A stretch of DNA of 64,000 bases from Bryobacteraceae bacterium (lineage in GTDB: Bacteria > Acidobacteriota > Terriglobia > Bryobacterales > Bryobacteraceae), in NCBI GenBank assembly GCA_019752335.1, contig JAIEMJ010000047.1, positions 1 to 64,000 of the forward strand. The letters are read 5' to 3'. A program made the position numbers and the translations under genes. The notes under the pieces are model-generated. The model did not search any database, was not told the DNA's origin, and saw only the letters and a program-made list of their open reading frames with translations. Positions 24,541-32,871 of the stretch are shown here, in pieces (position 1 is the first letter of the stretch; each line of letters begins with the position of its first letter).

Positions 24541-24936
24541 TCAGGGCTCTGGATCTACGGACACGTCGCGGAAGGTCGGTTCCATTTGGATAATGCGCAG
24601 AAGGTGCTCGGCGCACTCGTCATCTCTATCCATAGTTGCGCGACCCAACAATTTCTCTTTAGTCGACCTGTGCTTGTGAATCTGCAGGACCCACTCCCGC
24701 TCCCCGTCTTCTTCTTCGTCGGAGGCGCTGGCTGCCACCAAGTAGCGTCGTCCGTTCCAGAGGAGCTGGCTACACCAACCCCAGTCCTCAAAATGTGGCG
24801 CCGAAAGCTCCACTTTTTCCTTGGTCTGATCCACGAGCCATACAAGAAGTGACTCCCCTGGGATCGGGTTGATCGGGTTTGGTCTTTCTTTGGAGACGTC
24901 GAACCGCCGTGTGTAGAACCGCAAGACTAGGGCCAT
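24541..24936 (-). CDS. Hypothetical protein, 131 aa, in the accessory patch
   Basis: A soluble protein I do not recognise. The start at ATG 24936 is preferred to one at 25017 because the extra 27 residues look like translated flank and AAGG lies about 8 bases upstream of this ATG. Visible features are PNPINPIPGESLLVWL, tryptophans near the middle (EDWGWCSQLLWNGRRY) and a strongly acidic stretch DEEEDGEREW. There is no signal peptide or membrane segment. The compact, charged make-up and the position after the zeta-type gene suggest accessory cargo such as an immunity or stress protein, which is only a guess. Confidence 0.55.
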   Translation of the reverse strand: MALVLRFYTRRFDVSKERPNPINPIPGESLLVWLVDQTKEKVELSAPHFEDWGWCSQLLWNGRRYLVAASASDEEEDGEREWVLQIHKHRSTKEKLLGRATMDRDDECAEHLLRIIQMEPTFRDVSVDPEP

Positions 24937-25085
24937 CCAACAACCTTCCCATGATATTCCCGCAGGGCTCACTCGCCAATAAGTCGCGGAAGGCCGCTTG
25001 AAGCATACGGGCTGCAATGTCTTGCGAAGACGGAGTTGCCGTTGCAGAAGCCGTTATCTGAACTGCATTGGGTCGACAGGCCGCG

Positions 25086-25808
25086 CTACCGCGGCCGCAG
25101 ACTCCCCAGGCCGCCGTCGATGCCGATGACTTGGCCGGTTACCCAGGCGTTGGCCGGGTCGAGCAGCCAGACAATCCCTGAGGCGACGTCCTCCGGGCGG
25201 CCGATGCGCCCCAGCGCGTGCATGGCCATCGATGCCTTCAGCGCCGCTTCGTTGCTCGTAATTCGCGCGGCGAGGGGCGTATCCACCAGGCCAGGCGCGA
25301 CGCAATTTACGCGAATGTTCCGCGAAGCGTACGTCGCGGCGGCGGAGAGCGTCAGGCCGATCACGCCGCCTTTGGCGGCGGCGATGGCCTCGTGGTTCGC
25401 CATGCCCGTGCGCGCGGCCGCCGTCGCGCAGAGGACGATGGAGCCGCCGGTGGCCATCATGTTCTTCGCGCCCGCGCGGACCGTGGCGTACGCCGTGGTG
25501 AGATTCGTTTCCATGGTCTGCTGCCACTCGGCTTCGCTGGTGAGGTGAGCGGGCTTCAGAAGGATACTGCCAGCGCAGTTCACGATGCCCGTCAGCGGCT
25601 CACTGAGGGTCTCCTCCAAGTCGGTGACGCGCGCCGCGTCGACGATTTCGGCGCGCATGCCCAGTTCGGCGCTGAGCTCAGCCAACCGTCCGGGGTCCCG
25701 GCCCAGGAGAAGTAAGTTGGCGCCACGCTCCTTCAGCATCCGCGCCACGGCTGAACCAATGCCGCCCGCCGCGCCAATAATGGCGATGTGACTATTTTCG
25801 AAGCTCAT
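25086..25808 (-). CDS. Short-chain dehydrogenase/reductase without the catalytic tyrosine
   Basis: A 240-residue Rossmann-fold protein. The dinucleotide motif GAAGGIGSAVAR is near residue 12, NCAGS near 80, and the C-terminal VNCVAPGLVDTPL and IDGGLGSLRPR are typical. The active site is not: where YxxxK is expected the sequence is HEAIAAAKGG, so the lysine remains but tyrosine is replaced by isoleucine, and the catalytic serine region reads LCATAA. Classical oxidoreductase activity is doubtful. ATG at 25808 overlaps the end of the FAD oxidoreductase by 17 bases, so the two are co-translated. Its 3' end is duplicated at 23290-23563. Confidence 0.85.
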   Translation of the reverse strand: MSFENSHIAIIGAAGGIGSAVARMLKERGANLLLLGRDPGRLAELSAELGMRAEIVDAARVTDLEETLSEPLTGIVNCAGSILLKPAHLTSEAEWQQTMETNLTTAYATVRAGAKNMMATGGSIVLCATAAARTGMANHEAIAAAKGGVIGLTLSAAATYASRNIRVNCVAPGLVDTPLAARITSNEAALKASMAMHALGRIGRPEDVASGIVWLLDPANAWVTGQVIGIDGGLGSLRPR

Positions 25809-26964
25809 GAATGATCCTTTCCGCCGTGTGACGGCCCGAAACCAACGCCCCTTGAATGGAGGCCGATTCGCGATGATCGCCGCAAATATGCCAACCCGGC
25901 GGAAACGCGCCGGAGTTTGTCTCCGGCTGCGCGTGCGCAAGCCGGTACGTGCGCAGATGCCGCCAGGTGTGTGCCTCCGGGCCGAACCAGCCCGCGAGTT
26001 GCTCCCGCACCGCGGACTCGTCGGGATCGATGCCCAGCACCGTCGCCGCCAACAGGGCCGCTCCCGGTGGCGCGTAAGCCGCCGACACGGCGCTGGGCAC
26101 GCAGAAGTTGTTCACTGGTCCTTGTCCGTCGCCGTTGAGCACCAGCAGTGGCTCGGTGACCGGGGCACGATCCGCGGCGTAATAAAGGCAAGAGACTCCG
26201 CGCGAGGCAGGAGCGGCCACGCCCGCCAGCCGCGCCGCCGCCGGACCGTCCGCCGCCACGACGATGGCGGCCGCCGACAGAGTTTCGCCGGACTCCAGCG
26301 TGACCGTCTTTTCATGCACGCTCTTCACCGGCGTGCGCAAGCGGACTTGCAACCCTTGCGCCAATTGCCGGCTGATCTCGCCCATGCCGTGCTTCGGCAG
26401 CGAACTGTCACCATAGGCCATCATGCGAAAGACAAACTCGGCCATGGCGGCCGGTGTGCGGAAGTCGCGTTCCAGAAAGATCCCACCGAAGAAGGGGCGG
26501 AAGAATTGCTCGATGAAGCGGGAGGAAAAGCCCTGCTCGGCGAGGTAAGCACGCGTGTCCACCGCCAACGGGCGGGCCTGCAAAGCCCGGTAACGCATAC
26601 GGCCGATGCGCAACTTATCCATCCAGGTGCCGATGGGCGAACGCAGCGTCTCCCAGGCGGAGAGCGGTTGGCGCCAAGGGTCGGCGAGGAGATGGCGCGC
26701 GCCTTGCCACTGCACCAACGCGCCGGGCGCGAAGGGCTGTAGTTCGAGCGCCGCGTAGTCGAGGGTGGCTTGGGCTTCGGGGTAGGCCGTCAGCAGGACC
26801 TGAAAACCGCGGTCCAGCAGGAAGCCGTCCACGCGGTCAGTCCGCACACGACCGCCTACTCCGTCGGAGGCTTCGAGCACCAAGGCCTCTACGCCGCGCG
26901 ACATCAGATGCTTTGCGCAGGCCAGCCCTGCCAAACCCGCCCCGGCAATAATGACTTCAGGCAT
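25792..26964 (-). CDS. FAD-dependent amine-oxidase/protoporphyrinogen-oxidase-like enzyme
   Basis: A 390-residue flavoprotein. The FAD-binding GxGxxG is in VIIAGAGLAGLACAKHL at residues 4-20, followed by LVLEASDGVGGRVRTD with the GG-motif arginine. The C-terminal ICGDHRESASIQGALVSGR is the second FAD contact. The ATG at 26964 follows the fasciclin terminator directly, and the codons upstream of it are that terminator, so the longer frame is not used. The family includes PPO-like and carotenoid desaturase-like enzymes; the substrate is open. It overlaps the SDR gene, so the pair probably acts together. Confidence 0.85.
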   Translation of the reverse strand: MPEVIIAGAGLAGLACAKHLMSRGVEALVLEASDGVGGRVRTDRVDGFLLDRGFQVLLTAYPEAQATLDYAALELQPFAPGALVQWQGARHLLADPWRQPLSAWETLRSPIGTWMDKLRIGRMRYRALQARPLAVDTRAYLAEQGFSSRFIEQFFRPFFGGIFLERDFRTPAAMAEFVFRMMAYGDSSLPKHGMGEISRQLAQGLQVRLRTPVKSVHEKTVTLESGETLSAAAIVVAADGPAAARLAGVAAPASRGVSCLYYAADRAPVTEPLLVLNGDGQGPVNNFCVPSAVSAAYAPPGAALLAATVLGIDPDESAVREQLAGWFGPEAHTWRHLRTYRLAHAQPETNSGAFPPGWHICGDHRESASIQGALVSGRHTAERIIHELRK

Positions 26965-26977
26965 ATCTTCACAAACA

Positions 26978-27007
26978 AAGGGCCCAGCAGTTTCCTGCTG
27001 GGCCCTT
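26978..27007. terminator. Intrinsic terminator after the fasciclin gene
   Basis: AAGGGCCCAGCAG (26978-26990), loop TTTC, CTGCTGGGCCCTT (26995-27007): a perfect 13-bp stem. On the minus strand it is followed by TGTTTGTG and lies 19 bases after the fasciclin stop. It separates that gene from the FAD oxidoreductase, whose ATG begins 14 bases further on. Confidence 0.85.
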
Positions 27008-27026
27008 CGCCTTCCAGAGAAGGAAA

Positions 27027-27500
27027 TTACATCTTGGGCATGGGCGGCATGATCACCGTGTCGATCACGTGGATCACACCGTTGTCGCAAGCGATGTCCG
27101 TCTTCACGACATTGGCGTTGTTGACCATGACTTTGTCACCCTTCACCGTCACCTTGGCGTTGCTGCCTTCCACCGTCTTAGCGGACTTCAATTTCACCAC
27201 GTCCGCCGCCATCACCTTACCGGAGACGACATGATAGAGCAGGATCTTCTTCAGCTTAGCCGTATCCTTGAGCAAGCCTTCCACCGTGCCGGGGGGCAAT
27301 TTGGCGAACGCTTCGTCGGTCGGGGCAAAAACGGTGAACGGGCCAGCGCCCTTCAACGTATCGATCAAGCCAGCGGCCTTCAGGGCGGTCGCCAGGGTCT
27401 TGAAGCTACCAGCGGAGACCGCGGTGTCGACAATGTCGGCAGCCGAGGCGGAGAGGGACAACATCGCCACACAGGCGAGCATTTGAACGAACTTTTTCAT
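27027..27500 (-). CDS. Secreted fasciclin (FAS1) domain protein
   Basis: A 157-residue exported adhesion-type protein. A signal peptide of about 21 residues ([19 protein letters not shown]) precedes one FAS1 domain: [36 protein letters not shown] (H1 region), [17 protein letters not shown], and the C-terminal [14 protein letters not shown] (H2 region). FAS1 proteins mediate cell-surface or matrix contact; bacterial ones are mostly uncharacterised. The ATG at 27500, not the TTG at 27506, is used because AAGGA sits eight bases before it. A strong terminator follows the stop. Confidence 0.93.
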   Translation of the reverse strand: MKKFVQMLACVAMLSLSASAADIVDTAVSAGSFKTLATALKAAGLIDTLKGAGPFTVFAPTDEAFAKLPPGTVEGLLKDTAKLKKILLYHVVSGKVMAADVVKLKSAKTVEGSNAKVTVKGDKVMVNNANVVKTDIACDNGVIHVIDTVIMPPMPKM

Positions 27501-27579
27501 TTCCAATTTCCTTTAAGTGGGGTCCAATGTGAGGACTCTTTCCACTACCCATGAGGATGTAGCCGCGACAGAAGAGGAG

Positions 27580-27608
27580 TTATTATTTTCACGCTCCAGG
27601 AAATGTAA
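27580..27608 (-). promoter_or_regulatory. Promoter of the fasciclin gene
   Basis: On the minus strand TTACAT (27603-27608), a 17-base spacer and TAATAA (27580-27585). It gives a leader of about 70 bases before the ATG at 27500. Confidence 0.45.
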
Positions 27609-27667
27609 CACCCGCGCCAAAGCCAATGCTGTACGATAAAAGGCAACCTTCAGGAGGGATCGGAACC

Positions 27668-29164
27668 ATGAAATTTGCCCTTTTGCTGCTTGTTTGTCTG
27701 TTTTCTGAGCCGGGAGCCGCCTGGCCCCAAGCGTTGAGTGTCCCGTGGAGCGGTTACGCTCATGACGCGCAACATACGGCGATTTCGTCCGTGGCGTCGC
27801 AGCCCCTCAATCGGATCCGCTGGCAGACGGCCATGGATTTAAACCCGCAGTTTAGCGGGAGTTCGCTCTTGATTCACTACGGCTCTCCGTTGGTCACCGC
27901 CGCGAACACGGTGCTGGTGCCGGTGAAGACGGGGGCCACCGACGGCTTCCGGGTAGAGGCCCGGCGTGGCGCTGACGGCGCACTGCTCTACACGTTGACC
28001 ACTGACTATAGCCTGCCTGCGCACGGTTGGACACCGAGCTACGGACCGGTGGTGAGCGCGCGCAACCGGCTCTACTACGCCGGCGCCGGCGGCACCGTCT
28101 ACTATCGAGACTCACCCGATGCCGTCTCCGGCGCCAGTGGCCAGATCGCTTTTTACGGCAATGCTGCCTATGCCAGCAATCCCACGGCCTTCAACAACAG
28201 CGTGAAGATCAGCACGCCGATCACGTCGGACCGGCTCGGCAATATCTTCTTCGGCTACGAAGTGAGCGGACCCAATCCCCTGAATCTGGTAAGTGGCTTG
28301 GCTAAGATCTCTTTCAGTGGCGTAGGTACCTTTGTCAGCGCCGCTACGGCCGCCGCTGACAACAGCATCGCCGGGGTTTCGATGAACTGCGCCCCCGCGC
28401 TCAGCAACGATCATCGTCTGCTTTACTATGCGGTTTCCACTGGCTATACCGGCGCGGGATATCTGGTCTCCGTCGATAGCCGTAACCTACAGCCCGTGGC
28501 CCGCATTCGCCTGAAAGACCCTTCCACGCTCGCCGACGCTTTGCTTTACGGCGACGGCACTTCGTCGCCCACCGTCGGCCCGGACGGCGACGTCTATTTC
28601 GGGGTACTCGAGAATCCCTTTCTGTCGCACAACGCCCGCGGTTGGCTGTTGCACTTTGACGGCGGGCTGACGCAGACGAAAATCCCCGGCGCCTTTGGCT
28701 GGGACGATACGGCGTCGATAGTTCCCGCGAAACTGGTCGCCTCTTACCAGGGTCCGTCGCCGTACTTACTCTTGACGAAATACAATAACTACTTCGGCGT
28801 CGGCACGGGCGACGGCAACAATCGCGTCGCCATTATCGATCCGTTCGTCTCCGCGGTTGACCCGATCTCGGGCAAGCAGACCATGAGAGAAGTCATCGCC
28901 ATTGCCGGTCCCACGCCCGAGGACGATCATCCTGGCGTCCGCGAGTGGTGCATCAACACGGCCGCGATTGATCCGTTCACGCAGTCCGCGCTGATCAATA
29001 GTGAAGACGGCAAACTCTACCGCTGGGATTTCTCCACGAATACCTTCACGCAACAAATCGTGCTGACGCCAGGCATCGGTGAGGCTTACACACCGACCTT
29101 GATTGGCGTAGATGGCACGGTATACGCGATCAATAATGCCACTCTCTTCGCGGTGGGAAACTGA
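27668..29164 (+). CDS. Secreted beta-propeller (PQQ-like) protein
   Basis: A 498-residue exported protein of unknown function. The signal peptide is KFALLLLVCLFSEPGAAWPQA. The body has repeated beta-strand units as in PQQ-type propellers: NRIRWQTAMDLNP, GSPLVTAANTVLVPVKTG, GYLVSVDSRNLQPVARIRL, SSPTVGPDGDVYFGV, TLIGVDGTVYAINNATLF. No PQQ or metal ligand can be picked out, so it may be structural or substrate-binding. ATG 27668 is chosen over the upstream one because GGAGG precedes it. The PEP-CTERM gene begins two bases after its stop, making a unit for exported proteins. Confidence 0.75.
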   Translation: MKFALLLLVCLFSEPGAAWPQALSVPWSGYAHDAQHTAISSVASQPLNRIRWQTAMDLNPQFSGSSLLIHYGSPLVTAANTVLVPVKTGATDGFRVEARRGADGALLYTLTTDYSLPAHGWTPSYGPVVSARNRLYYAGAGGTVYYRDSPDAVSGASGQIAFYGNAAYASNPTAFNNSVKISTPITSDRLGNIFFGYEVSGPNPLNLVSGLAKISFSGVGTFVSAATAAADNSIAGVSMNCAPALSNDHRLLYYAVSTGYTGAGYLVSVDSRNLQPVARIRLKDPSTLADALLYGDGTSSPTVGPDGDVYFGVLENPFLSHNARGWLLHFDGGLTQTKIPGAFGWDDTASIVPAKLVASYQGPSPYLLLTKYNNYFGVGTGDGNNRVAIIDPFVSAVDPISGKQTMREVIAIAGPTPEDDHPGVREWCINTAAIDPFTQSALINSEDGKLYRWDFSTNTFTQQIVLTPGIGEAYTPTLIGVDGTVYAINNATLFAVGN

Positions 29165-29165
29165 G

Positions 29166-29633
29166 ATGATCAGGGTACTCTGTTTACTACTTTTTTCCAC
29201 ACTACCTGCGCCGGCCGCCGTCATTCTGACGCTCAGCCCCTCAGCGGAAGTGATCTCGAATGGCCTGGTCACGTTCAGCGGCACCATTCAGAACACCGGC
29301 CCGAGTGCCGCATTCTTGAATGACATCACGCTTCTGCTGAATCCACCCGGCGGAACTTACTTAACATCCAACCAGAATTTCTTCTTTTTCAACGTACCCG
29401 GTGTGTTACTCAATAACGAGACTTACACCGGCCCCATCTTTCAATTCGTGGCTGCGCCGAATACTCCTATCGGTGTCTATACAGGCTCGGTCAGCCTCAT
29501 CGGTGGAGACGACGAGTTTGCGGTGAACACACTCGCAAGCGCCAATTTGATCGTCGGCGTACCAGAACCCTCCACGGGATGGCTCTTGCTGGGGGCCTGC
29601 TGCGCTTTGCGCCTGCGTTGGCGCAGAAGGTAG
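29166..29633 (+). CDS. PEP-CTERM sorting-signal protein
   Basis: A 155-residue exported protein. It has a short signal peptide (IRVLCLLLFSTLPAPAA), a beta-rich body (IFQFVAAPNTPIGVYTGSVSL) and a C-terminal PEP-CTERM signal: VPEPSTGWLLLGACC followed by a basic tail RLRWRRR. Such signals are cut and handled by exosortase, which is not in this window, and they occur in bacteria that make exopolysaccharide. The ATG at 29166 is two bases after the preceding stop, so the longer reading frame from 29112 is rejected. The dioxygenase gene follows two bases after its TAG. Confidence 0.82.
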   Translation: MIRVLCLLLFSTLPAPAAVILTLSPSAEVISNGLVTFSGTIQNTGPSAAFLNDITLLLNPPGGTYLTSNQNFFFFNVPGVLLNNETYTGPIFQFVAAPNTPIGVYTGSVSLIGGDDEFAVNTLASANLIVGVPEPSTGWLLLGACCALRLRWRRR

Positions 29634-29635
29634 AG

Positions 29636-30556
29636 ATGGGACAGATTGCCGACCAGCGGATTCACACTTGGCGGATGCCGTCCATGCGGGCCGAGCATTT
29701 TCCGGGCTCTGGCCCCTATCCTTGGCTGGACCGGCCCGATGCCTTGGACAATATCGCCGCACGACGGGCCACCGGGGCGATCACGGAATACGAAGCGGCG
29801 CAAGCTCACCATTGGGTGCGCGATGGCTATGTCGTGCTGCCGGGCCTGATCGCCGCGGATACACTGGACACCGTTTGGCGCGCATATCAGCAGGCGGTAG
29901 ATCGGGGTCGTATTGTGCTGGAGCCGGAACCTGCGGGCGAAGGCGATGCCTATCCGGGCCGCTTTCTCAATCCGCACCGTCGCGTGAGTGAGTTCTGCCG
30001 CGTGGCGAAGCATTCGGAGTTATTGCGCTGGGTGCGGTTTCTCCTCGAGCGGGAGCCGAAGGTGCTGCAGACGATTGCCTCGCACAAGGGGTCGCAACAG
30101 CCGGAGCATTCTGACTCCATTCACATGACCACGTACCCGCTCGGCTATCTGGTAGCGGCTTGGATTGCGTTTGAGGATATTCATCCGGATAGCGGTCCGC
30201 TGGTCTACTATCCGGGAAGCCACCGTTGGCCCTACTTATTCAGTCATGACGTGAAGATCTCCGAGGACGAGTTTCGCCGCGACGGCTATCAGAGTTACCA
30301 GGCAAAATACGAGCCAAAGATACGCGAGTTGATTGCGAGCCAGGGCATCGCGCCGGTTTACTTCCATGCGCGGCGCGGCGACGTGCTGCTCTGGCATGCG
30401 AACTTAGTCCACGGAGGTTCGGCGCGGCGGGACCTGGCCCATTCGCGGCGTGCCGTGGTGACGCACTATTTTGGCCAAGGCGCGTTCGTCTATCACGACC
30501 TGGCCGCCACGCGTTCCAAGCAGCAGTACGTGAGCACCTGTTTACTGCGGGGTTAG
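29636..30556 (+). CDS. Phytanoyl-CoA dioxygenase (PhyH)-family Fe(II)/2-oxoglutarate enzyme
   Basis: A 306-residue cytosolic oxygenase. The double-stranded beta-helix has the metal-binding HxD as HSD in QQPEHSDSIHM, the distal histidine in LLWHANLVHGGS, and a later arginine in SRRAVVTHYF that would hold 2-oxoglutarate. The N-terminal helix includes VRDGYVVLPGLI, common in this family. PhyH-like enzymes hydroxylate varied small molecules and the substrate is unknown. ATG at 29636 is chosen because it follows the PEP-CTERM stop by two bases; the upstream extension is that gene's antiframe. The last 15 bases overlap the convergent membrane-protein gene. Confidence 0.86.
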   Translation: MGQIADQRIHTWRMPSMRAEHFPGSGPYPWLDRPDALDNIAARRATGAITEYEAAQAHHWVRDGYVVLPGLIAADTLDTVWRAYQQAVDRGRIVLEPEPAGEGDAYPGRFLNPHRRVSEFCRVAKHSELLRWVRFLLEREPKVLQTIASHKGSQQPEHSDSIHMTTYPLGYLVAAWIAFEDIHPDSGPLVYYPGSHRWPYLFSHDVKISEDEFRRDGYQSYQAKYEPKIRELIASQGIAPVYFHARRGDVLLWHANLVHGGSARRDLAHSRRAVVTHYFGQGAFVYHDLAATRSKQQYVSTCLLRG

Positions 30557-31078
30557 CGAATCTTTGCGGCGAATGGCCGCCCATCGGCGCGACACCCAAC
30601 CGCGGCCGCGCTCTTTCCAGGCGTGCCAGCGTTGCGTCACCCAGCGGCCCACGGGAAGGCTGCGCCACAATCCGTAGGCAGCGGCGCGGAGCGCGAGCAC
30701 CTGGGCTTCGCACCAGGCGAACCAACTGAGCGTCAGCAAGACGTGGCGAGTGAGTTGGTAGATGCGTGCGACGAGCGCCGTGCCAGCCACCTTCGCCGTC
30801 AGGATCGTGCCGATGCCCAGCATCGGATGTCCACCGGCCAGCCAATACAACGCGAGGAGCTTCACCGGAGCCAGGGCGAGCGCGGGTACCGCAAAGATCG
30901 CCAGGGCGCCGTAGGGCGGTAGATGGCCGATCCATTGCTCAATCTCCCGGAATACGGGCAGCTTGCCCAGCAGCGCGAAGACCGCGGCCAGGCGCCAGAG
31001 TAACTCTTCCACCAGGAAGAACACCGTGGCGGCCACCAGCAGGAAGGGAGTCAGCAGCCGTTTCAGCCAGCGTCGCAT
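30542..31078 (-). CDS. Hypothetical membrane protein, 178 aa
   Basis: An integral membrane protein with two clear hydrophobic segments, at about 10-40 (TPFLLVAATVFFLVEELLWRLAA... interrupted by a charged turn) and 52-85 (YGALAIFAVPALALAPVK then LLALYWLAGG), and a third weaker one near 105-130 (RHVLLTLSWFAWC). The C-terminal 40 residues are strongly basic (RRWAAIRRK) and likely cytoplasmic. I recognise no family. It begins four bases after the stop of the O-methyltransferase gene upstream, so it is the end of the Hsp70-thiL-methyltransferase run. Confidence 0.7.
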   Translation of the reverse strand: MRRWLKRLLTPFLLVAATVFFLVEELLWRLAAVFALLGKLPVFREIEQWIGHLPPYGALAIFAVPALALAPVKLLALYWLAGGHPMLGIGTILTAKVAGTALVARIYQLTRHVLLTLSWFAWCEAQVLALRAAAYGLWRSLPVGRWVTQRWHAWKERGRGWVSRRWAAIRRKDSLTPQ

Positions 31079-31082
31079 GGGA

Positions 31083-32078
31083 TTATTTCACGGCGAGAAT
31101 GGCATCCACCGGCGATCCCGTACGCCGGCCTTCCACACTGGAAAAGCCCGCCGTTGCCAGCAGCCGCCGGTATTCGGGTAGCGAGCGCTCCTGGCCTTCC
31201 GTGCAGATCAGCATGTTCAGGGATTGTAAGTTGGCTGGCAGCGGACCCTGTTTGTCATCGTCGAGTAACTTCTCGGCGATCAGCAACGCCCCGCCTTCCG
31301 GCAGTGCGGCGTAGATCTTCATCAGGAGGAAATAGATTTTCTCCTCCGTCCAATCATGTAAGATGCGGCCCAGAGAATAGATATCGGCGGGCGGCAAAGG
31401 ATCGGTGAAGAAGTCACCCGCATGGAGCTTCACGCGGGGATGCGGATACTCCATGGCGAACGAGATGACGCGGGGCAACTCGAAGAGCACGCCTTGTAGC
31501 TTGGGATAACGATCACAAGCCGCGGCGACTAAGTGGCCCGTGGCGCCGCCCAGGTCACAGAAGGTTTCGTGATGCGAAAGATCAAAGGCCTCCACCACGC
31601 GCGGCGAACTCATCATGCCGAAGCCGTGCATGCCCTTCAGAAAAGTGCGCATGGCCTCATCGGTCTGAAAAAAGCTACTGAAAATTGGCCCTGCCAGGTT
31701 AAAGGTCTGGGGCCAGCGATGCGTACCCTCGCGGACGGCGTCTTCCAAATTCGCCCACAGGCGGAAGAGGATGTCGTTCGAGTACCGGACATAACCGTTC
31801 ATCGACTTCGGACTGGATCGCACAAGGTATTCATTCGTCGCAGCCGCGTTCCGATAGCCACCGTCCGCGGCGTCGAGCAAGTTCATGGCGACCAGGGCAT
31901 CCAGCATGCGGGTGAGCGCGCCCGCGTCGAGCGCTAAGTCCGCCGCGAGGGCTTCGGCCTTCATCGAGTGCGCGGCGAGGCGCTCGAAGACGCCGAGCGC
32001 TTCGGCGGCGAACATCACCTTCGAGCGGCGAAAGGCGTCAAGGAGTTCGAGGATGGGGTTGGGACCGGAAGTGATCAT
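31083..32078 (-). CDS. O-methyltransferase-2 type SAM methyltransferase
   Basis: A 331-residue enzyme resembling acetylserotonin- and hydroxyindole-O-methyltransferases and polyketide O-methyltransferases. An N-terminal dimerisation helix bundle (about 1-110, FAAEALGVFERLAAHS) is followed by the SAM domain with TFCDLGGATGHLV near residue 170, VLFELPRVI, and the catalytic helix SLGRILHDWTEEK. The substrate may be a small phenol or a secondary metabolite. Its ATG lies 41 bases inside the 3' end of thiL, a long overlap for genes in one operon. No biosynthetic neighbours support a pathway. Confidence 0.85.
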   Translation of the reverse strand: MITSGPNPILELLDAFRRSKVMFAAEALGVFERLAAHSMKAEALAADLALDAGALTRMLDALVAMNLLDAADGGYRNAAATNEYLVRSSPKSMNGYVRYSNDILFRLWANLEDAVREGTHRWPQTFNLAGPIFSSFFQTDEAMRTFLKGMHGFGMMSSPRVVEAFDLSHHETFCDLGGATGHLVAAACDRYPKLQGVLFELPRVISFAMEYPHPRVKLHAGDFFTDPLPPADIYSLGRILHDWTEEKIYFLLMKIYAALPEGGALLIAEKLLDDDKQGPLPANLQSLNMLICTEGQERSLPEYRRLLATAGFSSVEGRRTGSPVDAILAVK

Positions 32079-32871
32079 GGCCGTCGGGAGTTACCTGCCC
32101 ACCATTGTAGGTGACGAGGCCGGGCTGGCCCCGGAGGATGCGGCCGATGGCGTGCGTGAGGCGGGGCGGCTTCGCTCCAGGCGGCAGGGTGAAGAGGAGT
32201 TCGTAGTCTTCGCCACGATGCAGCCCGTCGCTCAGGCTGGCGCCGCGGGCCAGCGGGACGGTGTGTAAGTCCGCGGCGACGCGCGAGGCCACGGCAAGCC
32301 GGTGGAGGTCGAGCGAGAGCCCGTCGCTCAAGTCCATGCAGGAAGTAGCGCCGAGTTTGCGCAGTTGTTGGCCCAGCGCGAGGCGCGGAGGAAAGCGCCA
32401 CTTGCCCCGGCCAAGTGGGCCGGAGACATAGATCAGGTCGCCTGGACGGGCACGGTCGCGCCGCAAGGCCTGGCCCTTAGGCGCCGTACCGCAGACCATG
32501 ACGTCGGCGGTGAGTGCCAGGGCCCGCGAGAAGTCGCCGCCCACCACTTCGGTGCGATGCTGGGCCGCCAGCGCGATTAGGCCATCGTAGAAGCCGGCCA
32601 CCCAGCGCCCGGTGGCCCAGGGCGGCAAGGCCAGCGCAACGGTGGCCCAGCGCGGTTCGCCGCCCATGGCTGCGATGTCCGAGAGTGACCGGGCGAGGGC
32701 GCGGTAGCCGACGTCGGCGGCGGTGCGTTCGGCGCGTCGGAAGTGAACGTCCTCCACCAGCAGGTCCGTCGTGAAGAGCAGATCCTCGGGGCCGTGGGGC
32801 ACGATGGCGCAGTCGTCGCCGATGCGCGGCAGCCGCTTCGCGAGTGCGGCAACCAGGGCGAGTTCAGTCAT
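32038..32871 (-). CDS. thiL: Thiamine-monophosphate kinase
   Basis: A 277-residue cytosolic ATP-dependent kinase making thiamine diphosphate from thiamine monophosphate. Diagnostic motifs are RIGDDCAIVPH near residue 16, TTDLLVEDVHFRR, the ARSLSDIAAMGGEPRWA block, GGDFSRALALTADVMVCG, CMDLSDGLSLDLHRLA, and the C-terminal VTPDGHDHF. ATG at 32871 is preferred to the start at 32910 because it is the standard ThiL N-terminus and overlaps the Hsp70 stop by eight bases. TPP produced here is the cofactor of the transketolase encoded at 14342-16150, though that gene pair is far away. Confidence 0.95.
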   Translation of the reverse strand: MTELALVAALAKRLPRIGDDCAIVPHGPEDLLFTTDLLVEDVHFRRAERTAADVGYRALARSLSDIAAMGGEPRWATVALALPPWATGRWVAGFYDGLIALAAQHRTEVVGGDFSRALALTADVMVCGTAPKGQALRRDRARPGDLIYVSGPLGRGKWRFPPRLALGQQLRKLGATSCMDLSDGLSLDLHRLAVASRVAADLHTVPLARGASLSDGLHRGEDYELLFTLPPGAKPPRLTHAIGRILRGQPGLVTYNGGQVTPDGHDHFRSQPHPRTP

